Assembly: GCF_902829295.1 (NCBI RefSeq)
Contig: NZ_CADEPL010000022.1
Span: forward strand, 1 to 64,000
DNA: 64,000 nucleotides
Source of the DNA: Vogesella oryzae
Lineage (GTDB): Bacteria; Pseudomonadota; Gammaproteobacteria; Burkholderiales; Chromobacteriaceae
Reading direction: 5' to 3'
The translations under genes were made by a program, and so were the position numbers. Of the stretch, positions 56,233 to 64,000 are shown in pieces. Below the pieces are notes generated by a model that did not search any database, was not told the DNA's origin, and saw nothing but the letters and a program-made list of their open reading frames with translations. Each line of letters starts with the position of its first letter. Positions within the stretch are counted from its first letter, which is position 1.

Positions 56233-56778
56233 TTACTCCGCCAGGCTGGCTTTGTGTTTTTCCATCACTTTTACGTAGTGTTCGGCGGAGTACTTGAAGT
56301 AAGCCAGCTCGCCTTCGGTCAGCGGCCGTACCTGTTTTACCGGATTGCCCAGGTACAGGTAGCCGGATGCCAGCCGCTTGTTCGGCGGCACCAGGCTGCC
56401 GGCGCCGATCAGCACGCGGTCTTCGATGATAGCGCGATCGAGGATGATGCTACCGATGCCGATCAGCACCTCGTTGCCGATGGTGCAGCCGTGCAGCGTG
56501 ACGTGGTGGCCGATGGTGACATCGCGGCCGATCGTGAGCGGCGCGCCCTGCGGATCGCTTTCCTTGCGGTGGCTGACGTGCAGCATGGCAAAATCCTGCA
56601 CATTGCTGCCCTCGCCGATGCTGATGCTGTTGACGTCGCCGCGCACCACCGCGCACGGCCACACCGACACGTTGGCCGCCAGCTGCACCTCGCCGATCAC
56701 CACCGCGGCCGGGTCGATATAGCAGGAAGCGTCGATCTGCGGCCGGTGGCCGTCATAACTGCGGATATTGCGATTCAC
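56233..56778 (-). CDS. Gamma-carbonic-anhydrase-family hexapeptide protein (YrdA/CaiE-like)
   Basis: 181 aa left-handed beta-helix protein. Repeated hexapeptides ('VVIGEVQLAANVSVWPCAVVRGDVNSISIGEGSN' type) and metal-binding histidines in 'AMLHVSH' and 'IGHHVTLHGC'. A C-terminal helix packs on the trimer. The GTG at 56778 is chosen since AAGGA is 8 bp upstream and 'NRNIRSYDGHRP' is where the family starts. Enzymatic carbonic anhydrase activity is known for some members only. Divergent from prlC. Confidence 0.88.
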   Translation of the reverse strand: MNRNIRSYDGHRPQIDASCYIDPAAVVIGEVQLAANVSVWPCAVVRGDVNSISIGEGSNVQDFAMLHVSHRKESDPQGAPLTIGRDVTIGHHVTLHGCTIGNEVLIGIGSIILDRAIIEDRVLIGAGSLVPPNKRLASGYLYLGNPVKQVRPLTEGELAYFKYSAEHYVKVMEKHKASLAE

Positions 56779-56880
56779 CGAGTTGTCCTTATCTTGAAGA
56801 GATTGCGCGGTAGTGATGATACCTGCCGCGCCCGCTTGCCACATCGTCCGCGTAACCCGCGGCTGCCACAGGAAACCGCC

Positions 56881-58923
56881 ATGAGCCAGACCAACCCGTT
56901 GCTCGACTTTACCGACCTGCCGCGTTTCGACGCCATCAAGCCGGAACACATCACCCCGGCACTGGACGTGCTGCTGGCCGAGGCGCGCGCCGCCATCGAT
57001 GCCGTGATCAAGCAGGGCGGCGACAGCTGGGAGACGGTGTCCGAGCCGCTGTCCGACGCCACCGAGAAACTCGGCCGCGCCTGGGGCGTGGTCGGCCACC
57101 TCAACGGCGTGGTCGGCAATACCGAAGGCCTGCGCGATGCCTACAACGCCGAGATTCCGCGCATCTCCGCCTTCTTCACCGAGCTGGGGCAGAACCTCGA
57201 CCTGTTCGCCCGCTTCAAGGCGGTAGCGGCCAACCCGGCATTTGCCGGCGCCAGCGCCGCGCGCAAGAAAGTGATCGAAAACGACCTGCGCGACTTCCGC
57301 CTGTCCGGCGCCGAGCTGCCGGATGCGCAGAAGGCGCGCTTTGCCGAGTTGTCCAGCCGTCTGGCCGAGCTGTCCAACCAGTTCTCGCAGCACGTGATGG
57401 ACGCCACCGACGGCTTCAGCCTGTATATCGACGACGTGGCCGAACTGGCCGGCATTCCGCAAGACACGCTGGCGATGTACGCGGCACTGGCCGAGGCCGA
57501 CGGCCAGCCGGGCAAATACAAACTGGGGCTGCAGTTCCCGCTGCTGTTCCCGGTGCTGCAATACGCCGACAACCGCGCGTTGCGCGAGAAACTCTATGAG
57601 GCCAACGCCAAGCGCGCCTCCGAGTTCGGCCCCGCCGAGCAGGACAATACCCCGTTGATCCGCGAAAAACTCCAGCTGGCCGCCGAAGAAGCGCAGCTGC
57701 TGGGCTTTGCCAACTACGCCGAGCTGTCGCTGTACACCAAGATGGCGGAAACCCCGCAGCAGGTCATCGACTTCCTGCGCGATCTGGCGCAGCGCGCCAA
57801 ACCGTACGCGCTGCAGGACCGCGCCGAGCTGGAAGCCTTCGCCCGCGACGAGCTGGGCCTCGCCGAGCTGCAGGCCTGGGACATCAGCTACGCCGCCGAG
57901 AAACTGCGCGTGGCACGCTACGCCTTCTCCGAGCATGAAGTCAAACAGTACTTCCCCGAGCCCAAGGTGCTGGCCGGCCTGTTCGGCGTGGTGGGCAAGC
58001 TGTACGGCGTGCGCTTTGCCGAGCGCAGCGTTGCCACCTGGCATCCGGACGTGCGCTTCTTCGAAATCTATCAGGGCGACACCCTGCTCGGCGGCTTCTA
58101 CCTCGACCTGTACGCCCGTGACGGCAAGCGCCCGGGCGCCTGGATGGACGACGTGCGCGGCCGCCGCCTGAAAAACGGCGCGGTGCAGACCCCGGTCGCC
58201 TACCTAGTGTGCAACTTCAGCCGTCCGGTGGGCGACAAGCCGGCCTACTTCACCCACGACGAAGTCATCACCCTGTTCCACGAATGCGGCCACGGCCTGC
58301 ACCACCTGCTCACCCGCGTCGACGAACTGGGCGTGGCCGGCATCAGCGGCGTGGAATGGGATGCGGTGGAACTGCCGAGCCAGTTCATGGAGAACTTCTG
58401 CTGGGAATGGGACGTGCTGCAGGGCATGACCGCCCACACCGACAGCGGCCAGCCGCTGCCGCGTGAGCTGTACGACAAGATGATCGCCGCCAAGAACTTC
58501 CAGTCCGGCATGCAGATGGTGCGCCAGCTGGAGTTCTCGCTGTTCGACATGCTGCTCTACACCGCGGCCAACCCCGGCAGCCTAGACTGGCTGGCGCTGC
58601 TGGAACAGGTGCGCGACGAAGTGGCGGTCAACCGCCCGCCGGCCTACAACCGCTTTCCCAACAGCTTCAGCCACATCTTCGGCGGCGGCTACGCCGCCGG
58701 CTACTACAGCTACAAGTGGGCGGAAGTGCTATCCGCCGATGCCTACGCGGCGTTTGAGGAAGCCGGCGGTGCCAACCCGGTGGTGGGGCAGCAGTTCTGG
58801 GACGAGATCCTGGCGGTGGGCGGTTCGCGTCCGGCGCTGGAATCGTTCCGTGCCTTCCGCGGCCGCGACCCGCAGATCGATGCGCTGTTGCGGCACAGCG
58901 GGATGAGCGAGCCGGCGGCGTGA
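56881..58923 (+). CDS. prlC: Oligopeptidase A (PrlC, M3 metallopeptidase)
   Basis: 680 aa cytoplasmic zinc peptidase that degrades signal peptides and oligopeptides. Zinc motif HECGH at residues 467-471 ('ITLFHECGHGLHHLLT'), third ligand in 'GVEWDAVELPSQFMENF', and 'FGGGYAAGYYSYKWAEVL' near the C-terminus are standard. The start at 56881 has AGGAAA upstream and matches other OpdA proteins. A terminator follows 47 bp after the stop. Confidence 0.96.
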   Translation: MSQTNPLLDFTDLPRFDAIKPEHITPALDVLLAEARAAIDAVIKQGGDSWETVSEPLSDATEKLGRAWGVVGHLNGVVGNTEGLRDAYNAEIPRISAFFTELGQNLDLFARFKAVAANPAFAGASAARKKVIENDLRDFRLSGAELPDAQKARFAELSSRLAELSNQFSQHVMDATDGFSLYIDDVAELAGIPQDTLAMYAALAEADGQPGKYKLGLQFPLLFPVLQYADNRALREKLYEANAKRASEFGPAEQDNTPLIREKLQLAAEEAQLLGFANYAELSLYTKMAETPQQVIDFLRDLAQRAKPYALQDRAELEAFARDELGLAELQAWDISYAAEKLRVARYAFSEHEVKQYFPEPKVLAGLFGVVGKLYGVRFAERSVATWHPDVRFFEIYQGDTLLGGFYLDLYARDGKRPGAWMDDVRGRRLKNGAVQTPVAYLVCNFSRPVGDKPAYFTHDEVITLFHECGHGLHHLLTRVDELGVAGISGVEWDAVELPSQFMENFCWEWDVLQGMTAHTDSGQPLPRELYDKMIAAKNFQSGMQMVRQLEFSLFDMLLYTAANPGSLDWLALLEQVRDEVAVNRPPAYNRFPNSFSHIFGGGYAAGYYSYKWAEVLSADAYAAFEEAGGANPVVGQQFWDEILAVGGSRPALESFRAFRGRDPQIDALLRHSGMSEPAA

Positions 58924-58970
58924 GTGCCGGTTAGCGGGTGAGGGCGGCTGAGGTTGGCCGTGGTTAACAG

Positions 58971-58998
58971 TGGCAGGCCACATGGCTTGCCATTTTTT
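58971..58998 (+). terminator. Intrinsic terminator of prlC
   Basis: TGGCAGGCC pairs with GGCTTGCCA (one G-T pair) around an ACAT loop, followed by six T residues. It marks the border between G+C-rich backbone and the AT-rich patch. Confidence 0.85.
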
Positions 58999-59126
58999 AT
59001 GTTATTAGGGTAACGTGTGCTGCGTTATCAAGTTGCGGCCTACGCTATACATTGCAATTTTATGTTGGATATTATGTATGGGGTATAGAGCGCATTTTAC
59101 GGATAAATTTTCTGTGGGGAATAATT

Positions 59127-59780
59127 TTGGAAACAATAGCTGGTTATAAAATTAAAAACAAAAGAGGTCTGGGTCATTGGGATGCATTGCTTGAAGAGTG
59201 GTTTTTGTCTATTGAAAGATATAGCAGAATTACGGATGGTGGTGCTCCATATTGGTTCAACGAACGCGCCAATGTTGGTGTTCTTGCTGCATCGGCTTGG
59301 CGTTGCGGTAGGATTGCACTTGAAGAGTTTCAATATGAAAAAGTTGATGTTTCTAATAGTGAGGATACTGATGAGGAAGCAATTAAGAAATGGAATGGAA
59401 GGTGCGATCTGTGGATGCGTGGTGATCGCATAGAAGAAATTGTGGAAGCAAAGTTTAAATGGCTAAATTTATGTTCTGATAAAACAAATGAAAATGCATT
59501 GACCTGTTTGGATCAGGCAGTAAAAGATGCGGCAAATACCAAAGGGCATGATGAAATTAGGGCAGTTGGTGTGGCGTTTTTGCCAGTCTATGCCAAGGTG
59601 GATAAGGTTGGTGATATTGAGTCACTCGAGGTTTTGATTTCTGATAAAGTGGCTAGCATTTCTAAACAGTCAGTTGACTTGGTTGCTTGGTGTTTCCCAT
59701 TTAGAGTAAGGAAAAGTGTTAGTGAAAAATATAGAAATTATTTGCCGGGAGTTATTTTGTTGGCAAGTGCTGTAAAGTAA
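59127..59780 (+). CDS. AT-rich accessory gene: putative PD-(D/E)XK nuclease-fold protein
   Basis: 217 aa. I do not recognise the family. The pattern 'RCDLWMRGD' ... 'EIVEAKFKW' gives Asp94, Glu107 and Lys109, the D-(x)n-E-x-K arrangement of PD-(D/E)XK nucleases, with a preceding acidic helix ('LEEWFLSIERYSRI'). The TTG at 59127 is preferred because GGGGA lies 6 bp upstream; a frame open to 59052 lacks this. Base composition and codons (AAA, GAA, ATT, TTT) differ sharply from all neighbours, a sign of horizontal transfer. No partner methylase, toxin or helicase gene is nearby; nuclease activity is inference. Confidence 0.6.
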   Translation: METIAGYKIKNKRGLGHWDALLEEWFLSIERYSRITDGGAPYWFNERANVGVLAASAWRCGRIALEEFQYEKVDVSNSEDTDEEAIKKWNGRCDLWMRGDRIEEIVEAKFKWLNLCSDKTNENALTCLDQAVKDAANTKGHDEIRAVGVAFLPVYAKVDKVGDIESLEVLISDKVASISKQSVDLVAWCFPFRVRKSVSEKYRNYLPGVILLASAVK

Positions 59781-59937
59781 TTTCTTTATTGTTTGGTTGT
59801 GGTTTTTTTGTGGTTGCACATTTTGTAATGTAGGGTTTTTGTTAATTGCATTGGATTAATTTCATTAATTGATAATTAACGTTTTGACAGTAGATTTTTA
59901 GTAGGCTAACGCTAGTTTGCGGCCAACGTTGTTTTGG

Positions 59938-60150
59938 GATGTTGTCTCCGCTGCGCGGTGGATGTTTGCAGTCGCCGGTTTCGCCCGGCGGACGAGGAAG
60001 GGGGCGGCCGCCGCCCCCTTTCCAATCCCCGGCTCTCCCGACGGCTGCTCGAAACCCCGTGCCAAACGGCACGCCCCGGGCGCCGCTGATTCGCCGCTTG
60101 CTAACGGCGCGCGGCTCAGGCAGCGGCTTAAACCCCGTGGCGCACCGTTT
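59938..60150 (+). repeat. Long intergenic repeat, copy A
   Basis: Shares with copy B, in inverse orientation, the segments CCGCTGCGCGG, CGCCGGTTTCGCCCGGCG (one mismatch), a G-run/C-run palindrome, GAAACCCCGT and CGCC(G/T)(C/T)TTGCTAACGGC, in the same order. The copies diverge and differ by small insertions. Confidence 0.65.
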
Positions 60151-60429
60151 CGCCCGGCTCGCGCCAACGGGAAGGGGCGCGTCGCTGAGGTTCTATGGCT
60201 TGCCAGGTTGGCCGCATGCTGTCGTTTGTTGGTGGCAAGTGTTCATCGCCTGACGTATCAAAAAGTTGGCCGCAAGCCGTCTCGGGTTCGCGGCCAACGT
60301 GTTTTCTGGGGTTGCAGTCTGTGGCGTCGATGATCCTGCTTACAAGGTTGGCCGCATCACACGCTTTCAATCTTGCGGCCAACGTTGTGAGGCGCCCAAC
60401 TGCCCCATTGGGCCGCGCCGGTCAAAAAG

Positions 60430-60662
60430 GCGTTCGCCAGGTTTTAAGGCGGCAGCTGAGCCGTTTGCCGTTAGCAAACGGCGAATTGCCGACGCCTGGC
60501 GAATGACTTTTTTGGACGGGGTTTCGCGGCACGCTGGGGCGAGCGGTCTGCGTGCGAATCTTTGATTCGCTCAGCGATGGCGAGGGGGCGGCGGCACGCC
60601 CCCTGGCCCGTGCGCCGGGCGGAACCGGCGACCTTAAACAGCATCCGCGCAGCGGATACAAA
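60430..60662 (-). repeat. Long intergenic repeat, copy B (inverted relative to A)
   Basis: Reverse complement of the order seen in copy A. It also holds a perfect 9-bp hairpin, GCCGTTTGC / GCAAACGGC (60460-60482). Similar Arg/Pro-encoding GC-rich intergenic repeats are widespread in beta- and gammaproteobacteria, with no assigned function. Confidence 0.65.
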
Positions 60663-60773
60663 GCCTGCTAACCCGCATCGCGAAACCCGCCCAACGGTTG
60701 GCCGCAGCGCCCTGCTATAACGGAACCTCCACCACCCATCCCGCCGGCATGACGCCGGCGACGCGAGGACAGA

Positions 60774-61205
60774 ATGAGCACCACTTTCCGTAGCAGCCGC
60801 CAGTTTGCCGCCACTCCGGCCCAGGTATTTGCCGCCATCAGCGATGCCGAGCGCATTGCGCGCTGGTGGGGGCCGGCGGGGTTCAGCAACCGCATCGCCG
60901 AATTCGACTTCCGTCCGGGCGGGCGCTGGCTGTTCGACATGATCGGGCCGGACGGCACGGTATATGCCAATGAATCGGTGTTCGTGACCATCGAGCCGGA
61001 TCGGCTGCTGCTGTTGCGGCACCTGTGTCAGCCGCATTTCCAGCTCAGCATCACGCTGCAGGCTGCGGGGGACGGCTGTGAGCTGTTATGGGAGCAGACG
61101 CTGGATGACGATGCGCAGGCGGAGGCGTTGCGGGCGATCATCGAGCCGGCCAACCAGCAGAATCTGGACCGGCTGGCGGCGGAGCTGGCGCGCGCTGCGA
61201 GTTGA
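60774..61205 (+). CDS. AHSA1/SRPBCC-domain protein
   Basis: 143 aa START-like fold. 'RQFAATPAQVFAAISDAERIARWWGP' and 'FRPGGRWLFDMIGPDG' are the AHSA1 (activator of Hsp90 ATPase homologue 1-like) pattern; bacterial members bind hydrophobic ligands and have no assigned role. GAGG lies 6 bp before the ATG. It stands alone on its strand after the repeat region. Confidence 0.87.
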   Translation: MSTTFRSSRQFAATPAQVFAAISDAERIARWWGPAGFSNRIAEFDFRPGGRWLFDMIGPDGTVYANESVFVTIEPDRLLLLRHLCQPHFQLSITLQAAGDGCELLWEQTLDDDAQAEALRAIIEPANQQNLDRLAAELARAAS

Positions 61206-61298
61206 CTATTTTTTCGGCAACGCGGAACCAATCGCCGCCAAAGTGTTCACATCCTTGTTGCGTGTCGCAATGCTTCAAGGCAGCAAGCGAACTTGAAT

Positions 61299-61328
61299 AG
61301 CCCCCGCCAGTGCGGGGGTCTTTTTTTG
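61299..61328 (+). terminator. Intrinsic terminator of the AHSA1 gene
   Basis: GCCCCCGC and GCGGGGGT arms with a 4-nt loop and a run of T residues, 94 bp after the stop. Two motif copies (61349-61358 and a near copy at 61377) follow it. Confidence 0.88.
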
Positions 61329-61389
61329 TCCGCGCGATGGCGGCAGCTTGCGGCCAACCTGGTCGCGGCCAGCCACGTTGGCCGCCGCG

Positions 61390-62826
61390 TCAGGCGCGAA
61401 AGGCCAGTTGCACCAGCAGGCCGCCCAGCTGCGGGCCGTCGTGCAGGCTGATGTCGATGTCCTGCAGGCGGCAGATGTCGCGCACGATGGCAAGGCCAAG
61501 GCCGCTGCCGCCGGGGGCGGCGTCCGGCAGCTGGTGGAAGCGCTCGAAGACTTGCTCGCGCTGCGCCGGCGCAATGCCGGGACCGCTGTCCTCGATCTCG
61601 AAAATGCAGCCGTGGCCGCTGCCGGCGGCGGCGTCGTACAGCCGCAGGGTGATGATGCCGCCGCCGGGGGTGTGGCGCAGCGCGTTGTCCAGCAGGTTGC
61701 GCAGTACTTCCTCGATCAGCATCTGTTGGCCGCGGATCGGCGCGTTCTGGTCGCGGCAGCGGTTTTCCAGCCCCAGGTCGATGTCCTTGTGGCGCGCCTC
61801 GGCCAGCCGGCTCATCACCAGCTGCTCGATGCAGTCCAGCAGCGCAAATTCCGGCTGCGGCCGGCCGCGCTGCGGCTGGTGGCTGCCGGAGTCCATCTTG
61901 GCCAGCAGCAGCAGCTGGTTGGTGAGCCGGGTGGTGCGCTTGAGCATCTGCTTCTGCTCCTGCAGGCTTTCGCGCATCACCGCCGGGCTGCCGTCGCGCA
62001 GCGCGTGCTCGGCCTGGGTGGTCATCACCGCCAGCGGGGTGCGCAGCTGGTGCGAGGCATCGGCGGCAAAGCGCTGGTAGCGCATCAGCAGCTGTGCCAG
62101 CCGGCGGCGGTACTGGTTGATGGCATCGACCAGCGGCAGCAGCTCGTTATAGGTGTTCTCCACATTGATGTCGCTGAAGTCGGCCGGATCGCGGCGGCTG
62201 ACTTCTTCGCCCAGTTTGCGGATCGGCCGCAGGATGCGGTACATGGCGACGCCGACCACCGCCAGCGCGAACAGCACCAGCACGCCCTGGCCCCACAGCG
62301 TGTAGCTGAGGATGTGGTGGGCGATGAAGCGCCGCGCCTCGGTGGTTTCGGCCACTTCGATGCGCACCATGCCCTGCAGGCCGTCTTCGTCCACCGGCTT
62401 GAAGAAGGTGGCCAGGCGGATGGGGTGGCCGCGGTAATGGTCGTTGTTGAAGTGCACCAGCGCCGGGTACAGGTCGGTACGCGGCGTGTCCGGCGGCATC
62501 GCCGGCAGGTCGGCGTAGCCGGCCAGAAATCGGCCGTCCAGTCCGGTGACGCGGTAGAACATCTGGCCGCGGTTGTCGTATTCGAAGTTGTCCAGCGCGA
62601 TATACGGCACGGTGACGTGCAGGCGGCCATCCTGCACGGTGACTTTCTCACCGATGCTGCGCGCCGAGGCCAGCAGGGTACGGTCGTAGGCCAGCGTGGC
62701 GGCGGCGTTGCTGATCTGGTAGGCGACGATGGTGTTGATCACCCACAGCAGCAGCAGGGGCAGCAGCAGCCAGCGGACGAATTTGCTCAGCAGGCTGCGG
62801 CGCTGGAACAGCTGCTCAAGCGCCAT
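61390..62826 (-). CDS. tctE: Sensor histidine kinase, TctE-like
   Basis: 478 aa. Two transmembrane helices (~18-36 and ~176-196) enclose a periplasmic sensor; HAMP; H-box 'DASHQLRTPLAV' with phospho-acceptor His259; N-box 'LRNLLDNALRHTP'; G-boxes 'DSGPGIAP' and 'GSGLGLAIV'. The domain layout fits TctE, sensor for tricarboxylates. It overlaps tctD by 11 bp and is divergent from tctC, matching a TctCDE locus. Confidence 0.87.
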   Translation of the reverse strand: MALEQLFQRRSLLSKFVRWLLLPLLLLWVINTIVAYQISNAAATLAYDRTLLASARSIGEKVTVQDGRLHVTVPYIALDNFEYDNRGQMFYRVTGLDGRFLAGYADLPAMPPDTPRTDLYPALVHFNNDHYRGHPIRLATFFKPVDEDGLQGMVRIEVAETTEARRFIAHHILSYTLWGQGVLVLFALAVVGVAMYRILRPIRKLGEEVSRRDPADFSDINVENTYNELLPLVDAINQYRRRLAQLLMRYQRFAADASHQLRTPLAVMTTQAEHALRDGSPAVMRESLQEQKQMLKRTTRLTNQLLLLAKMDSGSHQPQRGRPQPEFALLDCIEQLVMSRLAEARHKDIDLGLENRCRDQNAPIRGQQMLIEEVLRNLLDNALRHTPGGGIITLRLYDAAAGSGHGCIFEIEDSGPGIAPAQREQVFERFHQLPDAAPGGSGLGLAIVRDICRLQDIDISLHDGPQLGGLLVQLAFRA

Positions 62827-63490
62827 CGCGCTGTTCCAGCAGGTAGCCCAGGCCGCGCAGGGTGGTGATGCTGACGTTGCTGCCGTCCAGCTTCTTGCGC
62901 AGGCGGTGGATGTAGACCTCGATCGCTTCCGGGTTGGCGTCGTCGTCCAGGGTGAATACCTGGTTGAACAAGCGCTCGCGGTTCAGCGGCTGGCCCTTGC
63001 GGCGGATCAGTACGTCCAGCACCGCGTGCTCGCGCCGCGTCAGTTGCAGCAGTTTGCCGCCCAGCTCGAAAAACTGTTCCTGCTTGTTGTAGCGCAGCTC
63101 GCCGCATTGCAGCCAGGTGTGCTCGTGTCCCTGGTGGCGGCGCAGCAGCGCCCGCATCCGCGCTTCCAGTTCGTCCAGCTCGAACGGCTTCACCAGGTAG
63201 TCGTCGGCGCCCATTTCCAGCCCCTTGACCTTGTCGCTGACCTCGCCGCGCGCGGTGAGCACCAGCACCGGCAGCGTCTGGTGCCGGGCGCGCAGCCGCT
63301 GCAGGATGCTGGCGCCATCCATGCGCGGCAGGTTCATGTCGAGGATGGCCAGATCGTAGGCGACAGTCTGCAGGGCGTTGTCGGCGTCGATGCCGTCGCC
63401 GATGGTGTCGACGACATAGCCGGAGGCGGTGAGGGCGCGGCTCAGCCAGTGGGCCAGTTCCGGCTGATCTTCGATCAGGATGATACGCAT
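62816..63490 (-). CDS. tctD: Response regulator, TctD-like (OmpR family)
   Basis: 224 aa. Receiver domain with Asp51 phosphorylation site ('LAILDMNLPRMDG'), 'VLTARG' and Lys in 'YLVKPF'; C-terminal winged-helix DNA-binding domain ('LTRREHAVLDVLIRR' and 'VYIHRLRKKLDG'). Transcribed with tctE and divergent from tctC; inferred to activate tctC-type transport genes in response to citrate or related acids. Confidence 0.88.
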   Translation of the reverse strand: MRIILIEDQPELAHWLSRALTASGYVVDTIGDGIDADNALQTVAYDLAILDMNLPRMDGASILQRLRARHQTLPVLVLTARGEVSDKVKGLEMGADDYLVKPFELDELEARMRALLRRHQGHEHTWLQCGELRYNKQEQFFELGGKLLQLTRREHAVLDVLIRRKGQPLNRERLFNQVFTLDDDANPEAIEVYIHRLRKKLDGSNVSITTLRGLGYLLEQRDGA

Positions 63491-63527
63491 GTGTGTGTTT
63501 TGGTCTTTTCTGGGTTGCTTGCGGCGA

Positions 63528-63545
63528 TTGAAAGGTTGCTGAAAG
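63528..63545 (+). promoter_or_regulatory. Candidate TctD-binding direct repeat
   Basis: TTGAAAG (63528-63534) and CTGAAAG (63539-63545) repeat with an 11-bp period, one helical turn, in the 194-bp divergent region between tctD and tctC. OmpR-family regulators usually bind such direct repeats. Confidence 0.4.
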
Positions 63546-63684
63546 TGCTTGTGATTAAGATCGCGTCCAGATCACGGAGAGTGATTCGCCAACTGCGGAT
63601 AAGAGTTGCGCCATGGCACCAGCGTGTCAATAGGCCGGCCACCGCGGTATTTCCAGCGTTTCAAGATAATGAGGAGAGTACATC

Positions 63685-64000
63685 ATGACGACATTCCGTC
63701 GCCTTGCCCTGCTGGGTACCACCAGCGCCCTGTTGCTGACTGCCGCTTCCGCTTTCGCTGAGCCGCCGCGTCCGGAGTGCATTGCACCGGCCAAGCCGGG
63801 CGGTGGTTTCGACCTGACCTGTAAGCTGGCGCAATCCGCGCTGATGGACACCAAGCTGCTGGAAAACCCGATGCGCGTCACCTACATGCCGGGTGGTATC
63901 GGCGCCGTGGCCTACAACACCATCGTGGCCCAGCGTCCGGCTGACGAGAATGCCATCGTTGCCTTCTCCGGCGGCTCGCTGCTGAACCTGGCCCAGGGCA
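63685..64000 (+). CDS. tctC: Tripartite tricarboxylate transporter substrate-binding protein (start; runs off the window)
   Basis: 105 codons visible. A signal peptide (MTTFRRLALLGTTSALLLTA..AFA) is followed by 'CIAPAKPGGGFDLTCKLAQ' and 'MPGGIGAVAYNTIVAQRP', the ligand-loop motifs of TctC/Bug-family periplasmic binding proteins. AGGAG lies 9 bp upstream of the ATG. Divergent from tctDE, so it is most likely citrate/tricarboxylate-binding TctC with tctBA expected downstream. Truncated at the window edge. Confidence 0.9.
   Translation, partial: MTTFRRLALLGTTSALLLTAASAFAEPPRPECIAPAKPGGGFDLTCKLAQSALMDTKLLENPMRVTYMPGGIGAVAYNTIVAQRPADENAIVAFSGGSLLNLAQG

Larger units (their letters stand above)
59781..60773. 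other. Non-coding region of ~1 kb rich in repeats
   Basis: No convincing gene is present. 59781-59915 is AT-rich continuation of the acquired patch. From 59918 on it becomes GC-rich and contains six strict copies of the dispersed 10-mer (59918, 60207, 60265, 60347, 60374, 60697) plus a near copy at 60290, and two inverted copies of a longer repeat (59938-60150 and 60430-60662). A TATAAC at 60714 may be the -10 for the next gene. Open frames here are Arg/Pro/Gly-rich, similar to each other only because they read the same repeat. Confidence 0.75.

Noticed and set aside
60270-60285. Canonical Neisseria DNA uptake sequence (GCCGTCTGAA)
   Set aside because: Only a partial resemblance (GCCGTCTCGG) is present here, and I noticed no true copy in the window; the repeated 10-mer is a different sequence.
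59842-60661. Arg/Pro-rich open frames in the repeat region
   Set aside because: They resemble each other only because they translate copies of the same inverted repeat; no ribosome sites, biased composition and no domain.

Overview
The window is about 64 kb of G+C-rich chromosomal DNA, densely coded, with short operons on both strands. Gene content and order point to a betaproteobacterium of the Neisseriales, probably Chromobacteriaceae (Vogesella or Chromobacterium-like). The evidence is the divergent mrcA / pilMNOPQ-aroKB block, the reduced regulatory-type PTS (EIIA-HPr-EI), ispB / rplU-rpmA-obgE, metX-metW and a TctCDE-type citrate uptake locus. The genus assignment is inference. There are no rRNA genes, CRISPR arrays, insertion sequences or prophage genes; one tRNA gene (Arg, anticodon CCT) is present.

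Layout. 0-4.2 kb: start of a PAS-like sensor, siroheme synthase cysG, then EIIA-HPr-EI. 4.2-13.7 kb: a tightly packed lipopolysaccharide core cluster (two GT9 heptosyltransferases, three GT4 transferases, O-antigen ligase, the MsbA flippase and a NodB-type deacetylase), closed by an intrinsic terminator. 13.7-24.4 kb: two minor pilin genes, a FimV-like gene, aroB, aroK, pilQPONM and the divergent PBP1A gene. 24.4-36.6 kb: housekeeping and stress genes (ArsC-like, Bcr-type MFS, YbaK, MsrPQ, MetXW, AmpG, WrbA, YihY, DUF3025, FumC). 36.5-39.8 kb: tRNA-Arg, ispB, rplU-rpmA and obgE. 39.8-44.7 kb: a three-gene SMC-kleisin-type operon related to MksBEF/Wadjet but without an adjacent nuclease gene. 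44.7-58.9 kb: M48 protease, metallo-beta-lactamase-fold hydrolase, sodium/solute symporter, EamA exporter, hisC, a CMD-family protein, tpx, a chemoreceptor, a large HD-GYP protein, a gamma-carbonic-anhydrase-like protein and oligopeptidase A. 58.9-60.8 kb: an AT-rich accessory patch with a putative PD-(D/E)XK nuclease gene, followed by about 1 kb of non-coding repeat-rich DNA. 60.8-64 kb: an AHSA1-domain protein and the TctE/TctD two-component system divergent from tctC, which runs off the window.

The most striking signal is not a gene. The 10-mer GTTGGCCGCA (complement TGCGGCCAAC) occurs about 42 times by my hand count, 22 on one strand and 20 on the other. It occurs in all three reading frames inside genes, but about 15 copies lie in the small non-coding fraction, sometimes as inverted pairs next to terminators. 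This is far above composition expectation. It resembles the organisation of Neisseria DNA uptake sequences while having an unrelated sequence, in a genome that carries type IV pilus genes. The second most interesting element is the SMC operon beside obgE, and the third is the AT-rich nuclease-like gene with its flanking repeats.
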